64,000 nucleotides of DNA from Salvator merianae (taxonomy: Eukaryota > Chordata > Lepidosauria > Squamata > Teiidae). Position numbers and translations under genes: made by a program. Where the stretch lies: NCBI GenBank assembly GCA_003586115.2, contig QVOM02000049.1:17427470-17491469 (forward strand), written 5' to 3'. Below are positions 22,591 through 32,842 of this stretch, one piece after another; positions within the stretch are counted from its first letter, which is position 1, and the number at the start of each line of letters is the position of its first letter. The notes under the pieces were generated by a model, which searched no databases, was not told where the DNA came from, and saw only the letters and a list, made by a program, of their open reading frames with translations.

Positions 22591-23149
22591 ATTACCTTAA
22601 ATCCTTTATTCTTCCTTCCCATTCCTACTATGAGCTACTTTCCATTCATCAACACTGGCCTTTTCATGCTCCTTTTGAGTCTATTTATTTACACATATAT
22701 AAAGCTGCTAAATATAGTGGGATATAATGGAAAAAAACCCAATCATGTATTGGGTGGTCTGTTTGGAGGGTGAGGGAGTACATGTACCATTCAGCAGTGA
22801 AATGGAGACTGTTCCTGCTAACACCTGTCATTTCAGTGTTGGCCAGGAACCGTCAGTTCAAGGCACAAACTTCACTGCAAATGGCGGCTCTTATCCTTTT
22901 GGCAGCTAAAGTACATGGTACGTTTTACCTCAATAGAGTCTTAGCCAAGAAGAGAGGAAGGAAGAGCTCTGTGTGCAAGTGTGTATGAGTGAAAGAGAGA
23001 TAGAATGAGAGAATGAGAGAGAGAGAGACTGACTAACTAGAATCTATTTCATTTGTATTTAGCCATAGGGCCCGGCATTCATAAAAAGAGAAAATAATAG
23101 AAACATAATTTTTGCAATACAGTATTAAAGCTCATAGAAGTAGAACTGC
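22591..23149. other. Unassigned DNA
   Basis: A short (GA)n patch occurs at 22993-23028. Nothing else was recognised. Confidence 0.4.
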
Positions 23150-23620
23150 ATTCAGCCATGGAAAGAGTGGGGTGGAGCAGTCTATCTGGAACCATTGTGA
23201 CTGGAGTGATTCCCAGCTGCAACCGTCCAGCAGCTCTAGCCTGGTCAATGACAGGCCCTGCATGTCTCCAAAGCTCCCACTAGCTTTGGAGCCTGTTGCA
23301 GACGCACTGATGGCCAGAAACAAAAGTTTCTGGGGGGACCCATTTCAGCAATGAGATTTGGTGCACTGTCGGAATGGGCACCACTGCTAAATCAACCCAC
23401 CTCTCCCTGGACTGGTCTAGCAGCCCCTGGACTGCTGGTAGATCAGTTAAAACAGGTCTACCGTATCCCAGTCTAGGCAGCCATTTTGGGTGAACACAGC
23501 AGCTACCAGGGATGTGGTCTCTCTCTTCTGCTCCACAGCATGGAAGAGAGAGACTCAGAAGGGGTCTAGGCTGTGCACTGGACAAGACTATGGGTAAGTG
23601 CGGAAAAGTCCAGAAAGATC
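23150..23620. mobile_element. P5 MITE, copy 1
   Basis: Its interior is colinear with 45555-46072: GGTGCACTGTCGGAATGGGC, CCCCTGGACTGCTGGTAGA and CCCAGTCTAGG. It ends ATGGGTAAGTGCGGAAAAG, the mirrored P-group end. The left end is degraded. Confidence 0.6.
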
Positions 23621-23892
23621 AGAAGTTTTTTTGGGAAAAACAACAAAGGGCTCGCATCTGACCTGTGAGGAATGAGGCTTACTACCCCTGTAGATGAGAT
23701 AATTTACAGGAGGAAGCCCATATTTATAAATGATCCAACAAAAGCTACCTAATATCCTCTGGCCCTTTTTGCCTGAGCAGTATCCTGGTCCAGCTGTCTG
23801 AGTAGTGAGCAGAGTTTGTAATTCAAGCTTGTATTAAATATAGCCATTAGAATGGCATGCCCTTTAACAGTAAGCACCCAGACATTAGAATT
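23621..23892. other. Unassigned DNA
   Basis: No recognised element. Confidence 0.4.
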
Positions 23893-23893
23893 A

Positions 23894-23894
23894 A

Positions 23895-23954
<60 letters not shown>

Positions 23955-23965
23955 ATAAAAAAAAA
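23894..23965 (+). repeat. (AAT)n microsatellite with A-rich flank
   Basis: About 50 bp of AAT units run to 23943, followed by an A-rich run. Poly-Ile frames on the minus strand derive from it. Confidence 0.95.
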
Positions 23966-24122
23966 CCTCCCCTTTACTTTGCTGGCCAGCATGCTTCTTC
24001 TCCTTTAAAATTAGGGATGTCGCATCAAAAAAGGATGCTAGGGCTCCTGCATAGGCATATACTAAAATGTGGAATAGGAACAGATGGAATCCCAGCTCTT
24101 CATATACAAAAGCCAGAGTATA

Positions 24123-24175
24123 AATCAAATCAAACCAAACCAAACCAAATCAAATCAAATTGAACCAAATCGATC
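24123..24175 (+). repeat. (AAATC/AAACC)n microsatellite
   Basis: Imperfect pentanucleotide units span about 53 bp. Confidence 0.85.
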
Positions 24176-24545
24176 AATCATTATAAGAATGTGCACATAT
24201 CGGCAACTGAAAGCAACTGCGGGTTGTTTTTTTTTATCCCAGACTTCCAGAGAAAGAGGTCATCAAGTTCTAATCAGCCTGAGTGAAACACCAAGCTGTG
24301 ATTGTACTTCAAACCCGAGTTGGAGTTTTGCATGATTGTTGAAGTTGCAGAGTGACATGATAACCACAGAGGGAGTGTAATCAGTTCTTCCTTGTTATCG
24401 GCTTATTCTGCTCCCATCTTTACTGCTGGCATTTATGACCTCCCACGGATTTAAACAAAAATCCTTTTCTTTCGCACTGCTGATGTCAAATTCTAACAAA
24501 CATCTTCTTCTCCCTGCCTCCTTTTCAAATTCATATCAATCAGGC

Positions 24546-24606
24546 TTTTATATAAGAAGGCTTCAGTGCCAGAAATGAGACCTGTTCTCCAGAAGAGCTA
24601 TTAGCG
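24546..24606 (+). promoter_or_regulatory. Possible TATA promoter and short first exon
   Basis: TTTTATATAA at 24546-24555 is a good TATA box. Some 25-30 bp downstream lies a purine-led stretch (AGAAATGAG, 24571-24579) suitable for a start site. The strong donor GCG/GTAAGA follows at 24606/24607. The region matches no repeat in the window. If real, the exon is 25-35 bp and probably non-coding: the ATG at 24575 opens only nine codons. This is inference from consensus motifs only; no downstream exon is secure. Confidence 0.2.
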
Positions 24607-24612
24607 GTAAGA

Positions 24613-25394
24613 AGGAACTGAATCAGAAGAAGTGATGCACATTCTTTCTGATGTCTTTGCAATTGTCAGAGTTTAGCAAACAACCAACTGATGAGACTGC
24701 TTATCTTTACATCTACGTAGGACTGGAGCAGGGTGAAGAATAGAGTTCATTGCTCAGCCACTTAGGTTAAACAGCATGCCAAGAAAAACTAGTCATTATT
24801 TTGTAGACTTTCCAAAACTGTTGTTGCAGAAGACATCGGAGCACCTGTGTGTTCTAGCAGCTGAACATGCAGCAAGACCTCAAGCTAATGGGGAAAGAAA
24901 CAAGCCTGTGACTGGAAAGTACATTTTGATCATGCCAGATCATGGTTTGATTCATGACAGATCAAAAATTTGTGCAAACATTACTTATTTAATCAATCCT
25001 CTGTTATTTACTGAATACCCATTTTTAAATTATCTCAAGATTATGATCAGCAATTAATATAAACACCAGTAAGAATATAGAATTGTCACATGTATATTTT
25101 CCAACATGGAAGATTGGGAGGATGGCGGTTTAAAGTGGTCTTACATCCACACATTGACTCAATTAAGAATGGCTTACGTTCAGCAAGATAGCTACATCCA
25201 AGAACTACCAAGAAGATTTTCTGGGACAGGTATAGTATTTATGATTTGGGACCTCTGTCTCATTTACAAATCAGACACAAATTTGCATTAAAATTGCATA
25301 TACAGTAAAACAAGAAAATAATGTCTATGCTTCTCTGGCAGGTGAGTCCCGATGAAGAATCATACTTATGACCCATTCTTTCTCCTCCTTGTAA
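24613..25394. other. Unassigned DNA
   Basis: A 93-codon frame at 24776-25057 has no recognised motif. No repeat was identified. Confidence 0.35.
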
Positions 25395-25527
25395 CTTGGG
25401 CTGCATTCCCATGCAGCAAAAAAAGTGGCTCGAAAGCCACTTTGGGTTGGTAAATTGTGGCATTTGTGTTTTCATCCCATCTCTAATCTACTTTTCTAGC
25501 ACAAAACGTTCAGGGTGGGGGCAGACT
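25395..25527. mobile_element. Family M MITE fragment
   Basis: TTCATCCCATCTCTAATC, TACTTTTCTAGCACAAAACG and GGGGGCAGACTGGG match 10790-10890 and the reverse of 9045-9145. Confidence 0.55.
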
Positions 25528-25910
25528 GGGAGCCCGTTTGCGCTTACCCATTAGTGTTCCCAAGCACTACTAGCTGTGGACAAGAAAACTGCTTACCACA
25601 GCTTGACTGGGAGCAGCTGGATTTCTGCCAGTCAGCAGCGTTCACGCCTTCTTCCAGGTGCGAACACTGCAAGGCAGCAGTGCAGTGCATTGCATCCTAC
25701 TCGTCATGTCAACAGCCGGACATTGCCGTGGCTGCTGTCATGGTGATCAGCTGTGCATTCGCACTGCAAGTGCTGGAGGCCAAGTTCTGGGCTAATCTAC
25801 CACTCACAGTGTGAATGGCACCACGCTGCTAGGTCTTAACCAGCTTAGAATGGTATAATTATACAATGGTATAATTATACTGTTCTAAGTTGGTCAGTAT
25901 GAAAAGTCCC
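25528..25910. mobile_element. P4 MITE, copy 2
   Basis: It starts GAGCCCGTTTGCGCTTACC and ends near TCAGTATGAAAAGTCCC, a decayed P-group end. Shared interior words: CACAGCTTGACTGGGAGCAG, CAGCGTTCACGCCTTCTTCC, and TGCACTGCAAGTGCTGGAGG with small changes. An internal duplication of GGTATAATTATAC occurs at 25852-25880. Confidence 0.65.
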
Positions 25911-26535
25911 TTGGATGTGAAAGATCACACCTGGAAACATCTCTAAACTGTCTTTAAGCCAGCTCAGAGGTAGTTTTTGCTGCATGTGAATGCATCCTTG
26001 GACAGGTTCACTATGAAAGAAATGTGTGTGCAGACACATAAACAGAAAGGCACCTACTTTAAATGAGTCTGATTTCAAAACCTATACATATATTGCATGA
26101 AATTTCAAATATAATTATACACTTAGAAGCATAAGCAATCATTTTTAGTTTTTAAATATCCTAACCTCTAGCAGTAACCCACAATTAAACATTAGGAAAA
26201 GCATTAACTGCTCTCCATATCACTTATAAACAATGCTTATTTATTCAATGCTTACAATGTGTATTTTTTCTATGGAAGACCTATGGCTTTCATTCCACAA
26301 CAGTCAAATGTTTTAATAAACCGGCAAAGATGAAGATAATAATTACATTGTTAGATGACAGACATTATTTGTTAAACAATGTACCTAGAGTTGCAAGAAT
26401 GGTGCCTGCATTTGTCAAACCTTTACTATGTGATTTAAACTTCAGGCCATCTAAAACTGTCAACATTATGGCTTCATCGTAGGAACACAGGCATACACAC
26501 CCAATGCCACTTGTGGCCCTGCTAGTCTATTGCTC
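25911..26535. other. Unassigned AT-rich DNA
   Basis: Nothing recognised. Confidence 0.4.
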
Positions 26536-26552
26536 CTTAAAAAAAAAAAAAA

Positions 26553-26748
26553 AAAGGTTTTGCAGGATATCCTGCACTTTCTTTATCATGCCAGCATGCT
26601 GCTGACCACCTATCTCATGGGACTCTTTCAGGACTGCACCAAAATCAATTTCCAGGAATTTGTTTTGTGCATGAAAAAGCGAGAGAAGGATCTGGCCACA
26701 GAGGCTCTGGAAGCTGATTCTGGAGCACTGCCCTTGTGTGTCCGGTGA
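26553..26748 (+). pseudogene. Possible EF-hand-like exon remnant
   Basis: After an A run (26538-26555) and a TTTTGCAG acceptor-like motif, a frame reads DILHFLYHASMLLTTYLMG, then LFQDCTKINFQEFVLCMKK, and stops at 26746-26748. The INFQEFV ending and preceding LMGLFQD resemble the second half of an EF-hand as in S100-type proteins. The loop is about three residues short and lacks the regular acidic ligands, so calcium binding is unlikely. The A run is upstream and so is not a retrocopy tail. It could be a decayed exon or a chance match. No other exon was found. Confidence 0.2.
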
Positions 26749-26844
26749 CCCACATTTTTGGGTGGATGCCAGTATCTAGAGTGCAGATGGCAGAAAACTC
26801 CCAGCAAACACAACTGGTGAGACTGCATTATGCTGCCTCCTATA

Positions 26845-27075
26845 TGCCTTAAGAACGTAAGAGAAGACCTGCTGGATCAGGCCATAACCTGTCTAGTCCA
26901 GAATCCAGTCTTGCATGGTGGCCTACCATTTACGTTTGGGCATTCTCGAGTAGAAGACGAAGGTGAAACCCTCACCTCCTCTTGACTCTCTGAAAATGGT
27001 CTTTAGAGGCATCCTGTTTGTCCAACCCAGAGGCAATACCTAGGCATCCATTCTAGTAGCCATGGATACTTGCTA
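26845..27075 (-). mobile_element. CR1-type LINE 3' end (TTCTTATG lineage)
   Basis: The minus strand carries the 3' UTR ending TTCTTACGTTCTTAAG. Shared words on the plus strand are CCTGCTGGATCAGGCC, GGGCATTCTCGAGTAGAAG and TAGGCATCCATTCTAGTAGCC. Confidence 0.75.
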
Positions 27076-28025
27076 ATGGAAGCAAAAAAAGAATTTGCTT
27101 CAAACACTGGATCCATTGTGAATTACCAATTATTTAGGGCAGTCTGCGGTCTACTGGACTGTAACTAGTGGTGGCATGAGGGAGTGCAACTTTTCCCCAC
27201 ACCAAGAAGCCAGCTTCCTTTGTTGGCTTCCTTTCAAGTCCACAAGCCGTTAACAAATCTTCCTTTGATCCAACCCATTGGATTAAAGAAGGACTTTCCA
27301 TGGTGCATGGACTTCAAATTCAGCCAACAAACCATTTCTCAATAGGAGAAGAGCTTCCATCTGTGCTCCTCCATGCCCTTCATTACTGATCCTAATCCAG
27401 CAGAAGGGACCATGGTATCATTTGGAAAGTCCTGTGACAGGCTTGTTTTAGGACAAAATGGCTCATATTCATTTCAAGACTAAAACTGTACTCATAGCTC
27501 AGAAATGCTTCCACCATGAGCATAGTTTTAGATCTTCTTGGAGCATGTGCATTTGACTCCTATCCACCACTATGAGTAAAGGCAAGCAGAGGCATCTGTA
27601 AGGATGGATGTGGAGAATGACTTGTGGAAGGATGGAGCAGTCCCAGCAGCACTGATGGAGGTGGTGTCTAACCCACAACACAGTGGTATTCCAAAGGTCA
27701 CAGAAAATACTGCCTCACAGTAGATATCCTCTTTTTTGAGCAACACACTCAAGATTCTACTTTTCATTACATTTTGCAGATTCTTCTAATCTTGAAGGTC
27801 ACAAAACAAATATCAAGGCATATAAAATTACTCTAAAAACAATTCACAAATTATCCAGTATTAATAGTCAATCCACAAGAGCAAAAAAGTATCTACAGAA
27901 CAGTCACAGATCTATCAACAACATTGTTATTCTCTCAGTGTTATTCGCTCTACTTAATGTGACATTATGTAGTAAATAATAAGTAAAGGTTGCAGCCTAT
28001 CAGCTAAAGAAGCTCCTGGAAGAAT
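27076..28025. other. Unassigned DNA, about 950 bp
   Basis: No recognised element or exon. Confidence 0.4.
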
Positions 28026-28029
28026 TACC

Positions 28030-28325
28030 TAGATCATTCTGGTTATATATCAAGTCTGGTAAGGTGGTCATTTGGTGTTAGACACCAATTTTAATGAACT
28101 TTATCAGGAGAGAAATTGGGGCGTGCCACCCTGTTGATTCTGCTAGATTTCCCAGTGACTTTTGGCATCATTAATTGAATCTGTTGTCAGGGTTGGGAAT
28201 CAGGAACACTATGTTGTGGCATTTTGGTTACATTCTGATCATTCTGAGAAAATAAGCCAACATGTGTGGCACCACAGTGCAAATTCTACACATTGATTTT
28301 GACACCCATGGTTCTTAACATCTCT
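28030..28325 (+). mobile_element. L2 LINE, reverse-transcriptase palm fragment
   Basis: The frame near 28110-28170 reads ATLLILLDFPVTFG, a decayed version of the L2 palm motif ALVLLDLSAAFD. It is followed by a CR1 3' end in opposite orientation and then by later parts of an L2 from 28840, so one L2 may have been split. Confidence 0.65.
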
Positions 28326-28332
28326 ATACATT

Positions 28333-28515
28333 TTAAGAACATAGGAATGTAGGAGGAGCCCTGCTGGTTCAGGCCACAGCCTCCCATTTCACACAGTGGC
28401 CCATCAATTGCTTCTGGGCATTCTCAAGCAGAAGACAAAGGCAAAACCTTCATCTGCTCTCTACTCCCTGCAAATGGCCCTTACATGCATTTTGCTGGGG
28501 TATTGGGTATTTAGG
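28333..28515 (-). mobile_element. CR1-type LINE 3' end, possibly inserted in L2
   Basis: TTTTAAGAACATAGGAATG, AGCCCTGCTGGTTCAGGCC and TTGCTTCTGGGCATTCTC match the reverse of the CR1 3' UTR. It lies between two same-strand L2 segments. Confidence 0.75.
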
Positions 28516-28839
28516 CTACGGAATCAACAATCTGTTAATTACATCCAATCTATCTCTGTAACTTTGTCTAAATGAGAAGAAGCTAGAAAGGTCCTGAGCT
28601 ATTGACTGTTGGCTGTGGTGGATCTATAAGGGGCAATAAACTAAGGATGATTCTGCAGAAGATAAAGATACTCTTGCTGAGAAATATGGAAGTTAAATGA
28701 CGTTTCCTGTAGGGAATAGAGTGACCTTTCCTCCACTCAAACCAGGTCTGTGGTTTGAGTGATCCTGGGTGTGCTTTCACTTAAGATGCACATTTCTTTG
28801 GTTGATGCTTAACTTGTGATCCTTCTCAGATTGGAATAG

Positions 28840-29255
28840 ATCAGTCTCAGAAGTCCATGCCCTGATCACCTCTCCTTCAGATTACTGTAACACAGTCTAT
28901 GTGAGATTTCCCTGCAAACAGAACAGAAACTATGACTAGTACAGAATGCAGTCATTTGTATATTAATTGAGGTGACTTTCCATAATTACATAATACTGGC
29001 TTTGTGGGCTCCGCCCGGGTTGCATCTGCAAAGCTTTCATGTCCCTGTACTAATGTCTAAAACCTTCAATGGCCTACAATCCATATATTTGCTATTAGCT
29101 GCACCATGCCCTAAAATTAGGGGGAGAAATATGACTTATGGTCCTCTGCCACGTCAGATTGAGGGTAAAGATTGGGTCTTGTGGAGGCTTTTGCAGTGGT
29201 ACTCCAGTTGCAAAACTCTTCCCTAATAGAGGTTAGATTGTGCTCACTGCTCATA
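28840..29255 (+). mobile_element. L2 LINE, C-terminal part, left of Tigger insertion
   Basis: The frame near 28840-28905 reads HALITSPSDYCNTVYV, the L2 motif VTSRLDYCNALYL. Further on come thumb words near CTAAAACCTTCAATGGCC (LTYKALNGL-like). It is interrupted at 29256 by a Tigger-type MITE and resumes at 29577. Confidence 0.7.
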
Positions 29256-29574
29256 CAGTAGAGTCCCGACTATCCGACATAAACGGGCGGGCTGATAGTC
29301 GGATAGCCGAAACCGTCGGATAATCTGCGTTGCCATGCTCTGGCCCTTGTTTTGGGGCCTGGAGGTACTCGCCCTGCTCGCTGCTGCCGCCGCGCTTGGG
29401 GACGTGTTTTGGGGTGAGGTTTCACTCGCCCTTCTCTCCTTGCCCATCGCGGCCGCCATGTTTGGGGGCGTGTCTGGGGCGCAGAAATGCCTACAGCCAC
29501 GCCCCCAAGCAGCCACGACGTCAGATAATCCAGAATGTCGGATGACCAAAGGACGGATAATCGAGACTCTACTG
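29256..29574. mobile_element. Tigger/pogo-type MITE with TA duplication
   Basis: The ends CAGTAGAGTCCCGACTATCC and GGATAATCGAGACTCTACTG form inverted repeats. They are flanked by TA at 29254-29255 and 29575-29576, the Tc1/mariner target. CAGTAGAGTC ends followed by TTATCC-type words are typical of Tigger elements. The 319-bp interior is CpG- and GC-rich and carries no transposase motif. Open frames of 71-124 codons on both strands are not genes. Confidence 0.88.
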
Positions 29575-29576
29575 TA

Positions 29577-29700
29577 TTTAACAGGAGGCTGAAAACTCGC
29601 CTCTTTATGCTAGCTTTTGGAGGATGGAACCTGAATGCGATCACTGTTTTTCAATATGGCCAGGAGAACAAATAAAGCTGACAGAAGGCTGTTAGTCTCC
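29577..29700 (+). mobile_element. L2 LINE, right of Tigger insertion
   Basis: It opens with the frame NRRLKTRLFM, the C-terminal L2 motif FKRRLKTHLFR, directly after the Tigger end. Rejoined in thought with 28840-29255, it restores the L2 order. Confidence 0.65.
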
Positions 29701-30750
29701 TTGGCTGACTGTTAATGTCAGAAAATCTCTTCAGAGGAAGAAAGAACTTAGCCTCCGTTAGAGCCCTGCCATTCCCTGTGATATTTGTTTTATTGGAGCA
29801 GCTAGTGGTGATCTTGCAACTTTGCTACAGGATGAGGCCTTTCTGCAAGCATATAGACAGATGCAGAAGCCTTGATTAAGCACTGGTTGCTGTTGTCCTC
29901 TACCCTGATCTCACAAGGTTTAAAAAGCTGCAAGACAACAGCATACCTTGGAACACAGCATCGTATTGTTGGTCTGGGTCTATCTCTTTGCTGAGTTTTC
30001 TCATCTTCCTAGCCCTTCTTGTATTCTAGGTGCCAGCCAACTGGATTCCTGCATTTGTGGCAACTCTCTTTAAATCATGGACTGCCCTTGAATTCTAGCT
30101 TCATCTTTGCTGAACTTTTAGTTACCTTATATAGTTAATAGAAACCGCGGCTTCTGAAACCTGGTGGTTTCTGGTTATTCTCTTGCTTTAAGGTCTGACT
30201 TGCTAGGTTAGCCCTGGATAGATTCCTGATTCAGAATTACTTGGCTTTGATTGCCTAGATTCACCTCTCCTTGGGCATATCTGGACTTTGTCTGTCTTGA
30301 TCCCCATTAGTTTAAAGAGATCTGAGCCTTTTCCCTGTATAATCTTTCAAATTTCCAGCCTTTTCCTAACTGCCCGGCTGCCACCAGTTGTTTTGGTCCA
30401 AGACAAGTCTCACTCTCGTCCCAGTCTCTCTGCTCAGTTGAGATCTCGAGTATGAATTTCGTCAGCATCCTTGCCACGCTCATGGAGCCTGGCAAACCCA
30501 TTGTCAGGAAGCTGAAGACTGAATGAAATCCATGTGAACGTTGGACTGGCAATTTGTTTTAAATATCTGGAGGCTTCTGTGATAAAACTGTCAGAAGCAA
30601 TTGTGCTGTAGGCTACAGCTGTGTTTTATTGTTAATAAATCTGACTGCAATTAGCAGGCTGGCTGATGCTTGCAGAGATTGCAACAGCTGCTGGGGAGTC
30701 TAACAAACAGGCCTATACTTGGGTGAAGTTCAGGGATCAGAATTGTAGGG
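29701..30750. other. Unassigned DNA, about 1 kb
   Basis: No recognised repeat. The small frames show no motif. Confidence 0.4.
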
Positions 30751-30754
30751 AAGG

Positions 30755-31080
30755 AGCACAACTGAAATTCATGGGCCTTTCTTCACTTACCTGGGGAAAT
30801 CCGTTAAGCATTGATCCGGGATGGATCTCTGGACTGGAGCAATGGTGTCTGCATGGTGATAGCAAGTTACAGCCTAGCCTTCACCCTGGCCCTGAAGCTC
30901 ATGTGAACTTCTGAGCAGGCCTTCACTAGCTCCAGTGGCCAAGAACTAAAGTTCCTGGCCTCAGAGCCCCTCGGGGACCCACTTTGGTGGCACAGTAAGG
31001 TGTGCTGCCAAAATGGATTCCCCTGTAAACCAGAACATGGAGGTGTGAACCTTCTGCATGCTTATGAGTCCCAGATTGGT
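30755..31080. mobile_element. P5 MITE fragment, copy 2
   Basis: CAAGAACTAAAGTTCCTGGCC, CAGAGCCCCTCGGGGACCC and GTGTGCTGCCAAAATGG match the reverse complement of 55180-55260 and resemble 23290-23360 and 45740-45800. Confidence 0.55.
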
Positions 31081-31140
31081 ACAACAATGGACAAACAGAG
31101 CAAACTAGGGGTGGGTGGAGGCTCCTGTATTTCTACACTA

Positions 31141-32192
31141 AGGTTGAGGTTCAACATCGTGAATTTAATCTGTATTGGAAGAATATGAAGACTGAATTCA
31201 TCTTCCGATCTCTCCCACATTTGCATTTTAACACAGACACAATTGAGACTTGCTCATTCTCACACTGATGTTTCCTGTGCTTAGCATGTGGAAACCATAC
31301 CTTTTCTGTCTCCACCCCTTGCCATATTCCCCTCCCTGTGCAGTTACTGATTGGCCACAGACCCAACATTCAAATCCTGACTTCACAGGAGTGGGCAAGT
31401 CACGCTCCACCCCCCGTATGTCCCTGCTGCTGTCTCAGAAAATGGATTCACTTGGTGACATTACTAGTCATTTGCCGTTGGCTCTTTCTCCCCCTCCAGC
31501 CTGTATCTACACAAGCAGAACTTCCATTCCACATCTTCTACACAATAAAGCTACTTAAAGGGCAGATCGTGATTTCTGCTCCTTTGCAATTGCACTTTGT
31601 GCAATTGCACAATTTAAGAGTAATGCAAAAGCAGGAAGAGGTACATGAAGAGGGGGGAACATGTGGGGTGCTCCTTTTTTGGTTTAATCAGCAGTCGGAG
31701 GTGGACAAAGCCTTTAATTTCTTCCTGGCAGTGCCAAATGGGGGAGAAAGGAGGAGAAAGGACTGCAGATTGGCAAAAGAAAATGGAGGACGGCTTTCTT
31801 TTCTCCTGGCAGTGGTGGAAGGGTGGATAAAGTAGGTGAAAGGAAGTACTGTGCTCCCTGCCCTCCCACCCTTACTGGCTGCAGTGCCCACTCCTGAGTA
31901 CAATGCCCAGAACAAAGTCCATCCTTGGATGGCAAGAAATGGGGAGCCCTCCCTCTGCACACCCCCAAAGAAGTACGGTCCCTTCCAAATAGTCTCCATC
32001 CACGTTCCCACATCATAAAGTAAAATGTGCTAGTGATCTGGAACGGGCTGAGAACTCATTAAAGCTGAATGCAAAGTTGCCTGAATTTGGGCAATTTAGT
32101 CCAGAAAAACTATGGAAAGGCAAGATCATGTCACGCCAGTGGGAACTGAAGATGGCCTGTAAACGGATTAAATGCCGTGTCAGAACATGCCC
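31141..32192. mobile_element. Family P8 non-autonomous element (~1.1 kb), copy B
   Basis: Same orientation as 21181-22361 and colinear. It starts near AACATCGTGAATTTAATCTG and ends CCGTGTCAGAACATGCCC. Copy A has extra sequence around 21740-21890, while copy B has its own insert near 31855-31925. Open frames in the two copies do not correspond, so they are not conserved coding sequence. Confidence 0.7.
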
Positions 32193-32695
32193 TAATGTGC
32201 AGAAAAGGAGACCCTACATGCACTTGCTGGTGCAGAACATCGACAAGTGCAGAAGGACCGCATGGCCCCAGGAGCAAATTGGTCCTATAAATGATTGGTT
32301 AGAAGGACCAAGATCTTCAGTTATAACACTGTCTACCTCCCACGCTATGGTTCCAAACCATGATCACCATGATTCTACAACATAGTCTCATACACATATC
32401 ACTAAGTCCAGTGGAGATTGTTCCCTTTCAAGTGCGCATTAAAATCTGGGATAGAGCTATATCTTCTCTGCTGCCATTTCATCAATACAATGAGAATGAT
32501 TTTGTTTATTTATAATACCCATGAGCTCAGTTTTGGACATCATCTTACATGCAGTTGTAATCAGAGGGAGGACCCTAAGGACTCTAACTCAATTTCATGT
32601 CCACAATAGCTCCAGCTACTGCTGACTGGAGAGGGGGCATGTACAAGGGAGGCTGTCTAGAATTCTAAAACGTGCGACTCCAAAAATATCACATA
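32193..32695. other. Unassigned DNA
   Basis: Nothing recognised. Confidence 0.4.
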
Positions 32696-32699
32696 GCAT

Positions 32700-32842
32700 T
32701 CTGTCTGCATCCAGACGTCACTTACGTATTCCACTATATTTGGATATTCCAAAATAAATCATGAATATTCTGGAATGTCCATGTTTTATTCCAGAATATC
32801 CAAATATAGTGGAATATGTGAGTGACATCTGGATGCAGCCTC
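32700..32842. mobile_element. Family G MITE, copy 2
   Basis: The ends CTGCATCCAGACGTCAC and GTGACATCTGGATGCAG bracket near-perfect arms (TCCACTATATTTGGATATTC and its mirror) with a CATGAATATTC / GAATGTCCATG centre. It forms a long AT-rich hairpin. Confidence 0.8.

Noticed and set aside
23847..24143. 98-codon minus-strand frame with poly-Ile membrane-like stretch
   Set aside because: The hydrophobic run is the (AAT)n microsatellite.
29244..29644. Frames of 71-124 codons, Ala/Pro-rich
   Set aside because: They lie across the GC-rich interior of the Tigger-type MITE and extend past its ends; no conserved domain.
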